Below, in pieces: positions 24,646 to 33,991 of a stretch of 48,904 bases of DNA. The DNA comes from Eubacteriales bacterium. Its GTDB lineage: Bacteria; Bacillota; Clostridia; Lachnospirales; Lachnospiraceae. The stretch covers positions 4,103 through 53,006 of the forward strand of contig JAUNDP010000016.1 in assembly GCA_030526005.1 (NCBI GenBank), read 5' to 3'. The notes under the pieces were generated by a model. The model did not search any database. It was given only the letters and a program-made list of their open reading frames with translations, and was not told the origin of the DNA. A program made the position numbers and the translations under genes. Every line of letters starts with the position of its first letter. Positions within the stretch are counted from its first letter, which is position 1.

Positions 24646-24654
24646 TGGTATACT
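24646..24654 (+). promoter_or_regulatory. Extended -10 promoter of the EEP-family gene
   Basis: TGGTATACT at 24646-24654, with only a T-rich sequence at the -35 position. Confidence 0.45.
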
Positions 24655-24707
24655 GAAAAAAAGACACAATATGGTGTCCCTAATTTAAAAATGAGAGAGG
24701 AATGGGT

Positions 24708-25790
24708 ATGAAATTTTTGAAAATTGCAGGAAAAATCCTGCTTATTCTTGTTATTCTTATTGTTTTGTATGCACTGTATGTGATTCTGACGTATCATCGA
24801 ATTGAAGATAACCTTCTGTTAGAAATTCACCCGCCTGTCACACAGGAAAATTCAGATGATACCGTTCAGCTAAATACGGATTATCGTATCATCAGCTATA
24901 ATATTGGCTTTGGCGCATATTCCCCTGATTTCACATTTTTTATGGATGGAGGAAAAAGTTCTGTTGCCAAAAGCCGGGACAGCGTGATCGAGCTTGTCAC
25001 AGGCGCCGCCAAAACCGCACAGAAGGAGAATGTAGATTTTGCGATTTTTGAGGAAGTTGATCTTGATTCTACACGAAGTCATCATGTCAATCAGATTGAT
25101 CTTTTATCACAGTCGTTTGCAGATTACTATTACCAGTATTCCATCAACTATGATTCTGCATTTTTGATGGTTCCTCCATGGGAACCGCATGGAAAATCTT
25201 TGTCTTCTCTTGCTTTTTATTCTCGCTTTCCGATTACTTCTGCCATTCGACGCAGTTTTCCGATCGCTTCAGGCTTTTCCAAATTTCTCGATCTCGACCG
25301 GTGTTATTCTGTATCCAGAATTCCTGTCTCTGACGGAAAGGAGCTTTGTATTTATTCTGTCCATATGTCCGCATATGGAAATGATGCTTCCGTAAGAGAA
25401 GGACAGATGAAAATGCTGATGGAAGACATGAAAACAGAGAGAGCGCTTGGAAATTATATCGTTTGCGGGGGTGATTTTAATCACAATATGAATAAAAGCG
25501 CAGAAGAAGACGACTCCACTCCTTCCTGGGCGCATCCCTTCCCGCGTGAATATCTGCCGGATAGCTTTGTAAATGTTATGGATCTGCTCCCGGAAGAGGT
25601 TCAGCAAAACATGGCAAAGAGTTCCAGAAATACAGACATTCCATATGATCCGAAACAATCTTTTGTCGTAACGCTTGATGGTTTTTTAATCTCTGATAAT
25701 ATCGTCTGCAAAGATTTTGAGATCTTAGACACAGGATTTGCCTATTCTGATCATAACCCTGTTGTAATGACTTTTGAATTGATATCCTAA
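24708..25790 (+). CDS. Membrane-anchored endonuclease/exonuclease/phosphatase-family protein
   Basis: This 360-residue protein has one N-terminal membrane span (about residues 6-28) and an EEP (DNase I/sphingomyelinase-like) domain. Visible catalytic features are RIISYNIGFG (metal Asn), FEEVDLDS (Glu), SVHMSAYG (His), CGGDFNHN (Asp and Asn) and the terminal SDHNPVVM (Asp-His). The substrate could be nucleic acid, phospholipid or another phosphodiester; the extracytoplasmic location suggested by the span disfavours DNA repair. The start is the ATG at 24708 behind AGAGAGGA. It is monocistronic. Confidence 0.88.
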   Translation: MKFLKIAGKILLILVILIVLYALYVILTYHRIEDNLLLEIHPPVTQENSDDTVQLNTDYRIISYNIGFGAYSPDFTFFMDGGKSSVAKSRDSVIELVTGAAKTAQKENVDFAIFEEVDLDSTRSHHVNQIDLLSQSFADYYYQYSINYDSAFLMVPPWEPHGKSLSSLAFYSRFPITSAIRRSFPIASGFSKFLDLDRCYSVSRIPVSDGKELCIYSVHMSAYGNDASVREGQMKMLMEDMKTERALGNYIVCGGDFNHNMNKSAEEDDSTPSWAHPFPREYLPDSFVNVMDLLPEEVQQNMAKSSRNTDIPYDPKQSFVVTLDGFLISDNIVCKDFEILDTGFAYSDHNPVVMTFELIS

Positions 25791-25793
25791 AGG

Positions 25794-25837
25794 AAAAAAT
25801 GGCGGTAAGCTTCTTGTCTTTCCGCCATTTTTTCTGT
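25794..25837. terminator. Bidirectional terminator between the EEP gene and sbcC
   Basis: A perfect 12-bp stem (25794-25805 with 25822-25833) with A- and T-runs at both ends serves the convergent EEP and sbcC genes. Confidence 0.85.
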
Positions 25838-25844
25838 TTTATAC

Positions 25845-28800
25845 TCAGTTTTCTTTCACCGTGATGGAACTGCCGTTTATTGTTTTTGTCAGCTCTACTT
25901 TTTTGTTAATTCTTTCTTTCAATTCGCTGACGTGCGAGATAATACCTACCATGCGATTTTCACCGCTGAGGTCTGTCAGCACTTTCACTGCCTGTTCCAG
26001 CGAATTGAGATCAAGAGATCCGAATCCCTCGTCAATAAATACGGCATCCACATCAATTCCCCCGGCATAGCCTTGTATCACATCAGACAGACCGAGCGCC
26101 AGAGCAAGAGCAGCCTGAAACGATTCGCCTCCTGAGAGTGATTCCACAGAACGCTCTTTTCCCGTATAATAGTCCATAATCTCTAAATCGAGCCCTGTCG
26201 CTCTCCTGTTGTCACCAGCATGTTCCATACAGCGCAGTTCATACTGTCCGCCTGACATTTTGCAAAAACGATGGTTTGCTTTCTGTACCACCTGCCGAAA
26301 ATAAAATCTTTGCACATACTGTTCAAATGCCAGTTTTTCCCTGCCACTTAATTTGCCATTTGCCGTGTCCGATAATTCTTTATATTTTCCATACAGACAG
26401 CGGTCTCTTTTCTGCTTTTGAGTGAGATTTTTGATTTCCCTTTGAATCTCGCAGTTTCTTTCGACACGCATTAAAATATTATGATAGTTATCCTGGCATC
26501 TCTGTTTTTCTTTTTCTGTCTCTTCCACCTTGCGCTCCAGTTCAGAAACATCTTTTCGCTCCTCGCTACAAAGCTGCTCTTCCATCGCCTTGATCGCTGC
26601 ATTCAGATCGTTTTTTCTTCTCTCTCTTTTTTTCAGCAAATCCTCCAGTTTTTCTATCTCTTCCTCACTCTTTAAAGCCTCCCGATAGCGCTCCTCTGTC
26701 TGAAAGCCCTGATTATTATATGCTAAAATCCAGCTTTGTTTATAATAATCGGCGCTTTCCACTTGCTTTTTGTACTGTATCATTTTTGCTTCCAGTACTG
26801 TCTGAAGTCGGATCTGTTCTTCCTTTTGCATCTGCTGTCTCTCTTGAACTTCTTTTATTTTATGGCAGGACTGCTCCACTTCTTGTTTCAGACACCTAAT
26901 CTGTTCTTCCTCATTCTCCTGCATTTCTTCGATATTCGGATATTTCTTTTCGATCTCATCCAATCCTTGCTGGCACATCCATATCTTTTTGTCATATTCA
27001 TTTTCCTGTTTTTCTGCCTCTTTTTCTTCTTGCTGGAGTTTTATTATCTCCTCTGAAATTTCCAGTATCCGTTCATGTGCCCGCTTTTTTTTCGCCCGTC
27101 TCTCTTCATACTTCTCTTTCTGACTCTTTTTCTCATCCAAAAGCTCTTTGTTTTTTCTTTCCAGACGTTTCAGCTTTTCCAAATATATTTCCGTTTTTTC
27201 CTCTGTTTCTGGTTTTGTCTTTTTTTCTTTTTTCAGATCTTCCTGAATCTCATCTGAGTCGACAGAAATTGAATATTCTCCTCTCTTTTCCTCTTCTTCT
27301 CTTGAGATTTCCGTTGTCAGCGCATCCAGTCTTTTCAAAAATGTGGCCTTTTTATTCTCATATTCTGTCTTTTTCTTTTCGTAAGCCGTCTTTTTTTCAT
27401 ATAGTTCTTCTATTTTTTTCTCATTTTCTTCTCGGAGTTGTTTCCATTCTTCCTCTGTCACAGCAGAATGTATACTCTTGGCTTTATTGGGATGATGCGT
27501 TGATCCGCATACAGGACACGGTTTCTCTTCTTCCAGTTTTTCCGCAAGAATAGATGCCAGATTTCCAAAAAAGAGATTTTGTGTCTCCTGAAATTTTTCA
27601 TTTTGTTCTTTCCAGCATTCTCTTTCTTTTTCATAATCTTTTTGCAGTTTTTTTTCTATTTTCCAGATATGATCCAGTTCTCGTTCTTCTTTCCAGAGCT
27701 GCCAGATCTCTTTTTGCTTCTTTTCTAATTCTTCAATCTTTATCAGGCAGATCTTTTCTGTCGCCTCAATTCCTTCCTCTTCTTTTTCATATCGTATCTT
27801 TTCCTGCTGCTCAGCCAATAAATTTTCTTGTTTTTTTACAGCTTCTTCTCTCTTTGTCTGACAGCTTTCTCTTTGTTTCATCCACTCCTTTTTTTCTTCG
27901 TTTAACTTTCTTTTTCTTTCCCGAAATGGTTTTTTCTCTTCAAATTCTGAAATCTGTCTTTCCTTTTTTTCTAAATTGGGAATCTCCCGTTCCCAGCGCT
28001 GTTTTTCTTCTTCCAGTTTTTCCTGTATGAAACGTGCCTGTCTCAGTTCTCTTTCCTGCTCTTCTATCTGCTGTTTGAACTCTCTTTGTTTTTCTTTTTC
28101 TTCTTTCCATCTCTTTTCCAGCGGCAAAACGCATCGAAATGCCTTTTTTGCTGCTGTTACAATCTCATTTAAATTTTGCTTTTCTTCTTCCCTTGCCAGT
28201 TCTTCCAGCTCTTCTCTTGTTTTCTGAACAGTTAAAAATGTCTCTTCTTCAAAACGCACACGTTCCAGTTCTTTTTGCTGTCTCTGAAATTCCTTCTCTA
28301 TCTCCTTCAGGCTTTTTTCTGCCTTTTTTTCCTGTTCTCTCTCCCATGTCACAAGATGGTTCAGCCATTCTTCCGTTTCCTCTGTCTTTTTTTCTCTTCT
28401 GCTCTCCAAAAGCTGTTCCATCTGCAAAAAATCATCCTCTTCTTTGATTCCCTGCATGATCCGAAGCAAATCCTGATCTTGTTCTTTACACTTTTGGGCA
28501 TATTCCCTTTCTTTTTCTGACAGTTTCTGCTGGAGAGATTCAAATGCTTCCGTCTCAAATACTTTTCGCAATATTTCTCCACGCTCTTTGCTCTTTGCAG
28601 TCAGCAGCGACAAAAACTCTCCCTGTGCAATCATTGCCACCTGCTTAAACTGTTTTCTGTCAATCCCAAGCAATTCCTGGATCGCTTCGCCAACCTGACT
28701 TACACCACTTACCACTGTTCCATCTGCATATTCCAGCACTGCTTCGGGCTTCTCTTTTACCATCTTCTGTCCACGCTTTGCCGGTCTTTCATATTTCGGA

Positions 28801-29084
28801 TTTCTCTTTATACAGTATCTTTTCCCCTTCTGCAAAAAGGTCATTTCCACAAACGTCTTCGTCTCTCTATCTGCATAGCCGCTTCTAAATCCCTCCGATG
28901 AGCGCCATTCTCCGCTTGCTTCCCCGTAAAGAGCAAAAGAAATCGCATCAAAAATTGTCGTTTTTCCAGATCCCGTATCTCCTGTAACTAAAAAGACGCC
29001 ATCCAGTCCCTCTTTTTCAAAATCAATTTCTTCTCTGTCCGCAAAAGGGCCAAATCCGCTCATCACTAATTTTAATGGTTTCAT
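25845..29084 (-). CDS. sbcC: DNA repair exonuclease subunit SbcC (Rad50-like)
   Basis: This 1079-residue SMC-like ATPase acts with SbcD to open and trim DNA hairpins and blocked ends. Walker A GDTGSGKT lies at residues 35-42, then long Glu/Lys-rich coiled coils (about 190-900) broken by the zinc hook CPVCGSTHHP. The C-terminal lobe has the signature SLSGGESFQAALALALGLS and Walker B DAVFIDEGFGSLD. It begins one base after the sbcD stop codon, so the two are translationally coupled. Confidence 0.96.
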   Translation of the reverse strand: MKPLKLVMSGFGPFADREEIDFEKEGLDGVFLVTGDTGSGKTTIFDAISFALYGEASGEWRSSEGFRSGYADRETKTFVEMTFLQKGKRYCIKRNPKYERPAKRGQKMVKEKPEAVLEYADGTVVSGVSQVGEAIQELLGIDRKQFKQVAMIAQGEFLSLLTAKSKERGEILRKVFETEAFESLQQKLSEKEREYAQKCKEQDQDLLRIMQGIKEEDDFLQMEQLLESRREKKTEETEEWLNHLVTWEREQEKKAEKSLKEIEKEFQRQQKELERVRFEEETFLTVQKTREELEELAREEEKQNLNEIVTAAKKAFRCVLPLEKRWKEEKEKQREFKQQIEEQERELRQARFIQEKLEEEKQRWEREIPNLEKKERQISEFEEKKPFRERKRKLNEEKKEWMKQRESCQTKREEAVKKQENLLAEQQEKIRYEKEEEGIEATEKICLIKIEELEKKQKEIWQLWKEERELDHIWKIEKKLQKDYEKERECWKEQNEKFQETQNLFFGNLASILAEKLEEEKPCPVCGSTHHPNKAKSIHSAVTEEEWKQLREENEKKIEELYEKKTAYEKKKTEYENKKATFLKRLDALTTEISREEEEKRGEYSISVDSDEIQEDLKKEKKTKPETEEKTEIYLEKLKRLERKNKELLDEKKSQKEKYEERRAKKKRAHERILEISEEIIKLQQEEKEAEKQENEYDKKIWMCQQGLDEIEKKYPNIEEMQENEEEQIRCLKQEVEQSCHKIKEVQERQQMQKEEQIRLQTVLEAKMIQYKKQVESADYYKQSWILAYNNQGFQTEERYREALKSEEEIEKLEDLLKKRERRKNDLNAAIKAMEEQLCSEERKDVSELERKVEETEKEKQRCQDNYHNILMRVERNCEIQREIKNLTQKQKRDRCLYGKYKELSDTANGKLSGREKLAFEQYVQRFYFRQVVQKANHRFCKMSGGQYELRCMEHAGDNRRATGLDLEIMDYYTGKERSVESLSGGESFQAALALALGLSDVIQGYAGGIDVDAVFIDEGFGSLDLNSLEQAVKVLTDLSGENRMVGIISHVSELKERINKKVELTKTINGSSITVKEN

Positions 29085-29085
29085 C

Positions 29086-30219
29086 TTAAATCTCCCCTCC
29101 TTCCAGAATTGTCTTTACCCATCTGCTCTGTTCTTCATCCATCTCCCTGTCATTCTGTCGTTCAAAAAATTCTGCAAATAAAGTAAAGGCATCTTTTTCT
29201 TCAATCTCCTCCAGATGATCCGTCTCTGCCTCCATCTTTGTTCTCGTATTTTCAAATTCTAATCTCAAAATATTCGGATAGATTTTACGAATCTCATCGA
29301 GCGGCGCATACAATTCTCTTTCATCTGTCAGAATCACACGCACATAATCTTCCTGATTTCCTCTCTTATAATGATCTGGATTTAGAATCTCATTCAGGGG
29401 GCCTTTTAAAATGCGCAGATCTCGAAGCGGCATGAGAGGAATCAGCTCTATTTCGATCTCTCCTTTTTCTCTGATCTCAAAGAATACTGCCGATTTTTTC
29501 TGTCTGCTCTCTGAAAAAGAATATTTCAGAGGAGATCCGCTGTAACGCACCGTCTCTCTTCCGACTTTCTGCGCTCCGTGAAGATGGCCAAGCGCAACAT
29601 AGTCAAATTTCTCAAAAAGAGAAACATCCACTCGATCCAGTCCTCCGATAGATAACTGTTCCGAATCGCACGTCTGAGGGCTCCATTCCCCTTTTGTCAC
29701 AAACTGGTGCGCCACTAAGATATTCCTTTTTCCTTCCTCAAACCGAACGCTTTCCAGCGCTCTGCACACTGCTTCCTGATAGCTCTTTACTTCACCATAC
29801 CATGGCTTTACCATAGAAGGTTTCAAAAATGGCATCAGATATACAAAAAGTTCTCCGTATTGATCTGTTATCTTAATTTTCCTTAGTTCTCCTTCAAATG
29901 TCCCTGCGACATGAATGTTCTGCTCTGCAAAAATCTGATCTCCAAACTGAATTCTCTGTGCGGAGTCATGATTTCCGCTAATAAAAAAAACCTGCTTTTT
30001 CATTTCATGCAGGCTGTTTAAAAATTGATTAAAAAGTGTCACTCCACTTTCTATCGGCACATTTTTGTCATAGATATCCCCGGCAATCAAGACGCCGTCC
30101 GGCTGATACTTCTCCACAATCTCCAAAATCTGCTGCAAGATCCATCTCTGATCTTCCAGCATTGAATATCCATGAATTCTTTTTCCGATATGTAAATCAG
30201 ACAGATGTAAAAATTTCAC
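29086..30219 (-). CDS. sbcD: DNA repair exonuclease subunit SbcD (Mre11-like)
   Basis: This 377-residue metallophosphoesterase nuclease partners SbcC. The five phosphoesterase motifs are visible: DLHIGKR, AGDIYDKN, SGNHDS, AHQFVTKG and ALGHLHG. Start: GTG at 30219 (VKFLHLSDLHIG) behind AGAGGAGG; the longer frame has no ribosome site. It follows the AlgX-like gene by 28 bp on the same strand, so some read-through from the acetylation genes is possible, although the functions are unrelated. Confidence 0.95.
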   Translation of the reverse strand: MKFLHLSDLHIGKRIHGYSMLEDQRWILQQILEIVEKYQPDGVLIAGDIYDKNVPIESGVTLFNQFLNSLHEMKKQVFFISGNHDSAQRIQFGDQIFAEQNIHVAGTFEGELRKIKITDQYGELFVYLMPFLKPSMVKPWYGEVKSYQEAVCRALESVRFEEGKRNILVAHQFVTKGEWSPQTCDSEQLSIGGLDRVDVSLFEKFDYVALGHLHGAQKVGRETVRYSGSPLKYSFSESRQKKSAVFFEIREKGEIEIELIPLMPLRDLRILKGPLNEILNPDHYKRGNQEDYVRVILTDERELYAPLDEIRKIYPNILRLEFENTRTKMEAETDHLEEIEEKDAFTLFAEFFERQNDREMDEEQSRWVKTILEGGEI

Positions 30220-30247
30220 TGTATTCCTCCTCTGTTTTTTCTCTGTT

Positions 30248-31333
30248 TTATCCGATCGAGACAAAGCGCACATTGTCCCATACGAACTCATCCATCTCTC
30301 CTGTGTAACGCTCCACATATTCCAAAATAACAAGATCCGGCTTTTTCTGTTCCAGCATTCCCATATTTTGGCTGTCTCTGTGGCAATAAGTCACTTCCTC
30401 AAATTCCGCCTGAAGGCATGGCAAAAAGGAGACGCCAAAAGAATCCCCTATCAAAAATATACTTTCTTCTATTTTTTTACCTTTTTTTTCTGGAATAATT
30501 TCATAGCTTTCTTCATCGTAAAATTTCCCATCCATTCCAACCATTCTGGAAAGGTCATTATAATTGGGATCTTTTCTCTCAAGCTGTATCCTCTTGAATT
30601 CCTGATCTGACAGATCTCTTTTTTTCTTTCCATAAATCTGTTCCATGAGAACTTGGGTCCCGATAAAGGCGCCTTTTTGATTCCAATGGGTATCATTCTT
30701 ATAATAGATCATCTCCGTCTGGGCTGCTTCACACAATTCTTTTTTCGGATAAATTACAGGGATATCCGTCATCTCTCTTAAATATTCCACCAGCAGGTCT
30801 GTCCTGTTTTTTTCATTCACTTTCTGAATTGTGTCCGGCAGATATTGGGAGTAGACTTCTTCTTTATTCGGAGCGATAAAAATAGCAAGTTCAATTCCTT
30901 TTTTCTGGAGAATCTGCTGAAAATGACGCATATTCCATGCGGTTCTCTGCATTTCTTCCTCTGAATACTGCTTTTCTCCTTTGTAATCCGCTATAGGATC
31001 GCCATCTGTTGTTGTCTTGTAAAATAGCCAGTCTTCTTTCCCTAAAAGTACTTGATTAGAAGCAAAATCTCCCGTCAGATAATATTTCATATTGCTGTCC
31101 AGAGCGGAAAAATATTTTCTGAATGCCAGATGACTGTTCCAAGCCTCGTCACTTTTTTCAATTACAGCTGTCATCTTTTTAGCCAGATCTTCATGCCGCA
31201 CTGCTTCATTGGAGATCTCATCCTGAATTTCAGGGAAATGCCGAATCAAAGTCATTGCTCCGGTACCTGCCAGAATTCCAAGTGCGCAGACAGATATCAC
31301 ACAATTTCTAATAAAAAGCGGTTCTTTTTTCAT
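30248..31333 (-). CDS. AlgX/AlgJ-like (DHHW family) O-acetyltransferase partner
   Basis: This 361-residue protein has an N-terminal membrane anchor (FIRNCVISVCALGILAGTGAMTLI) and an extracytoplasmic SGNH-hydrolase-like domain. Diagnostic parts are KEDWLFYK, FIAPNKEEVYSQYLP, the catalytic Asp-His box NDTHWNQKGA and the Ser block LIGDSFGVSFLP. Such proteins work with an MBOAT membrane acyltransferase, here the gene 10 bp upstream, to put O-acetyl groups on an exported glycan or wall polymer. The ribosome site GGAG is present. Confidence 0.87.
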   Translation of the reverse strand: MKKEPLFIRNCVISVCALGILAGTGAMTLIRHFPEIQDEISNEAVRHEDLAKKMTAVIEKSDEAWNSHLAFRKYFSALDSNMKYYLTGDFASNQVLLGKEDWLFYKTTTDGDPIADYKGEKQYSEEEMQRTAWNMRHFQQILQKKGIELAIFIAPNKEEVYSQYLPDTIQKVNEKNRTDLLVEYLREMTDIPVIYPKKELCEAAQTEMIYYKNDTHWNQKGAFIGTQVLMEQIYGKKKRDLSDQEFKRIQLERKDPNYNDLSRMVGMDGKFYDEESYEIIPEKKGKKIEESIFLIGDSFGVSFLPCLQAEFEEVTYCHRDSQNMGMLEQKKPDLVILEYVERYTGEMDEFVWDNVRFVSIG

Positions 31334-31343
31334 GCCTAATCTC

Positions 31344-32735
31344 CTAAAAATTAAAATAAATAAACGGATTATAAGAAGTGTTTACCACTTCGCTCACAGC
31401 AAAGATAAAAATAAGGATTGTCATCAGACCGTAGATCAGATTCCACCATCTCTTATCTTTCTTTTTTAATTCCAGTTTGGAAAGAATCGGAGTGGAACCA
31501 ATGATCCCAATCACCACAAAAATCAAATTTCCAATCGGAAGCGCTTCCCAAGCTGTCTGGCTTACTCCATTGCCACCTGCCATTGCCTTCAAATATAAAA
31601 ATGCCTCCTGAACACTGTCTGCACGGAAAAAGACCCATCCAATCAAAACACAAAGCAATGTATAAATATGACTGAATTTTCCCAATTTCTTCGGAAAGTC
31701 TGTCATATGCTCAATGAAAAGCAAGACAAAGTAAAAAATTCCCCAGATCAAAAATGTCCAGTTTGCCCCGTGCCATAATCCTGTCAATGCCCAGACAAGA
31801 AAAAGATTTCTCACCATACGAATTTTCTTTTTTGTCCTGCTTCCGCCCAGCGGAATATAAACATAATCTCGAAACCAGGTGCTCAGAGAAATATGCCATC
31901 TTCTCCAGAAATCCTGGATGGAACTGGCGATGTATGGATAGTTAAAGTTTTCCAGAAAATGAAAGCCGAACATCCTTCCAAGTCCGATTGCCATGTCAGA
32001 ATATCCTGAAAAGTCAAAATAAATCTGGATTGCATAAGAAATAATGCCGATCCATGCTGCTCCTGCTGACAGACCTGACGGATCTGCGAAGCAAGCATCC
32101 GCCAGTATCGCCGCATTGTTTGCAATCAATACTTTTTTTCCGAGTCCCCAGATCAGGCGTGTCACGCCCTCCGTAAAATCACGGGCATTTTCCTGCCTGT
32201 TTTCAATTTCCCATGAGATTGTCTCATATCTCACAATAGGACCTGCTATCAGCTGTGGAAAAAATGTAATATAAAGACCTACATTAAGCGGATTTCTCTG
32301 TACTTCTCCCTTTTGCCGATATACATCGACTACATAGGAGATTGCCTGAAACGTATAAAATGAAATTCCAATCGGCAGATAAATATTTGGAATATTCCAG
32401 TCCTGTCCTGTCAGCATCATCACATTTTCGCAGAAAAATCTCAGATATTTAAATAAAAACAAAACTGCAATATTAAAAATCCCTGCCAGAATAACCGGCA
32501 TTTTTTCATACGGAGTATCCCGGAAATTTTCTACAAAGATTCCTAACAGATAATTAACACTGATCGAAAGCAGCATCAAAATAACGTAGACCGGCTCGCC
32601 CCAGGCATAAAAAAATACGCTTGCTATCAATAGAAATATATTCTGAAACATTCTGTTTTGTATTATCGGATTATAATAGATGATCAGTACAACCGGTAAA
32701 AAAAGGAATAAAAATGTAGCAGAGGAAAATAGCAT
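31344..32735 (-). CDS. MBOAT-family membrane O-acyltransferase (AlgI/PatA-like)
   Basis: This 463-residue multi-span protein has the standard MBOAT core: NYLLGIFVENFRD, YLPIGISFYTFQAISYVVDVYR, FFPQLIAGPIVRY, YFDFSGYSDMAIGLGRMFGF, NFNYPYIASSIQDFWRRWHISLSTWFRDYVYIPLGG and the catalytic histidine in LTGLWHGANWTF. It moves acyl (probably acetyl) groups across the membrane to the AlgX-like partner encoded downstream. No glycan-synthesis genes lie next to it, so the acceptor is unknown. The ribosome site (GGGAG) is about 12 nt from the ATG. Confidence 0.94.
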   Translation of the reverse strand: MLFSSATFLFLFLPVVLIIYYNPIIQNRMFQNIFLLIASVFFYAWGEPVYVILMLLSISVNYLLGIFVENFRDTPYEKMPVILAGIFNIAVLFLFKYLRFFCENVMMLTGQDWNIPNIYLPIGISFYTFQAISYVVDVYRQKGEVQRNPLNVGLYITFFPQLIAGPIVRYETISWEIENRQENARDFTEGVTRLIWGLGKKVLIANNAAILADACFADPSGLSAGAAWIGIISYAIQIYFDFSGYSDMAIGLGRMFGFHFLENFNYPYIASSIQDFWRRWHISLSTWFRDYVYIPLGGSRTKKKIRMVRNLFLVWALTGLWHGANWTFLIWGIFYFVLLFIEHMTDFPKKLGKFSHIYTLLCVLIGWVFFRADSVQEAFLYLKAMAGGNGVSQTAWEALPIGNLIFVVIGIIGSTPILSKLELKKKDKRWWNLIYGLMTILIFIFAVSEVVNTSYNPFIYFNF

Positions 32736-32908
32736 ACCGCATACTTCTCCCTTCTCATGTATTTTTATTTTATTATAAACGTATTTGTACTGCGATGCAA
32801 GAAAAAAGCAGTATCACGGATATCTGTTCACAGAAACTATGTTCTTTTTCCATGATACATATCGCTGAAAATTCCTTCCTGCCGTATCTACTTTCTGAAA
32901 TTCCTATC

Positions 32909-33949
32909 TTATTTTTCTGAAAACATTTCTTTTGCTTCTTCTTCTCCGACCAGATCGTCTTCATTTGCAATTTCGATCTCCTCGCTCCATTGCGCCACAT
33001 CATAATTAAACTTCTCTTCCGCAATCAGCTCTGTCAGTTCTTCTCTGTACAGCTCTATTCCCGCCCAGTCTTCACGGAATGCTTTTTTCATAAAAATAAT
33101 CTGATGATACTGTGCCTCATCGTCAAAGCAGACAATCTCATCCTCAGGCGCTTCTTTCAGTTTTTTCTTAAATCCAGTTGAAAGGCTTGAATTGCTGTCT
33201 AAAAATAAAGTCTCCAGACAAATATCAGAGTAAGAACTGCTGATCCCTGCTGCCTGCAGTTCTTTTTCTCCATTGACTTCTCTGATCAAATCTTCCATAT
33301 TTTCTCCGCTCTCCAGCCGTTCTTTATACTCTTCGTAGACAGCATCGGTATCCATCCATGCGTCTTTCTCTGACTCTTCTGCATTTTCATCGAGAGGCTG
33401 CGTGTATGGAACAGCAATATACTGTACCAGACTTCCATGTTCTTCAATGTAAGAAGCCATCTCTTTCTGTGTCACTTCTTCTTTTAACGCCTCTCTTTCC
33501 TGAACATACAACTTGCTCATCTTGTTGCTGTTTTCCAAAATGTGGGCAAAGTCATCCTCTGTAATCTCATATTCTGCATAATATCTTCCATATCCCAGTT
33601 CATTCCAGTAACGTTCTACCGTAAAATCGATCGTCTCTTTCTCTTCCTCTGTCAGCTCCATTTTCTGTTCTTCAAACTGCTGTTCCACTGCAAGATATTC
33701 TTTTGTATAGGATTTCGCTGTCTCTGTAATCCACTCCTCAGCACTTCTTCCTTCTATCTCGTGTTCCCAGATATCTGTTTTGCCGCCATTGATTTTGCAG
33801 GCATCATCGTATGCCTGCACTAAAAACCAGGAATAAATCCCATCTGATATTTCATTGCTGTCTTTTGCCATTGCATTTCCTGTCATCATACATCCTGTCA
33901 CCATGAGCATTGCTGTCTGACATATCCGCTTTTTTATTTTTGTTTTCAT
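32909..33949 (-). CDS. Exported SurA/PrsA-like foldase (distant)
   Basis: This 346-residue exported protein has a signal peptide (KTKIKKRICQTAMLMVTGCMMTGNAMA; one Cys but a poor lipobox), a long helical acidic domain, and a C-terminal half that follows the parvulin layout (LVQYIAVPYTQ ... YKERLESGENMEDLIREVN ... LKEAPEDEIVCFDDEAQYHQIIFMKKA). It lacks the GGxLG centre of active prolyl isomerases, so a chaperone role is more likely. It is the last gene after a GHKL kinase (42-bp gap) in what looks like a four-gene operon. Similarity to the proteins at 36101 and 42506 is in layout, with weak sequence match. Confidence 0.65.
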   Translation of the reverse strand: MKTKIKKRICQTAMLMVTGCMMTGNAMAKDSNEISDGIYSWFLVQAYDDACKINGGKTDIWEHEIEGRSAEEWITETAKSYTKEYLAVEQQFEEQKMELTEEEKETIDFTVERYWNELGYGRYYAEYEITEDDFAHILENSNKMSKLYVQEREALKEEVTQKEMASYIEEHGSLVQYIAVPYTQPLDENAEESEKDAWMDTDAVYEEYKERLESGENMEDLIREVNGEKELQAAGISSSYSDICLETLFLDSNSSLSTGFKKKLKEAPEDEIVCFDDEAQYHQIIFMKKAFREDWAGIELYREELTELIAEEKFNYDVAQWSEEIEIANEDDLVGEEEAKEMFSEK

Positions 33950-33991
33950 CGTTTCTCCTTTTTGTTATCTTCTGTTGAAACAAAATATTTT

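Noticed and set aside
26736-27553. Long plus-strand hydrophobic frames inside sbcC
   Set aside because: They are the reverse complement of the Glu/Lys-rich coiled coil, which always reads as Phe/Leu/Ser-rich frames.
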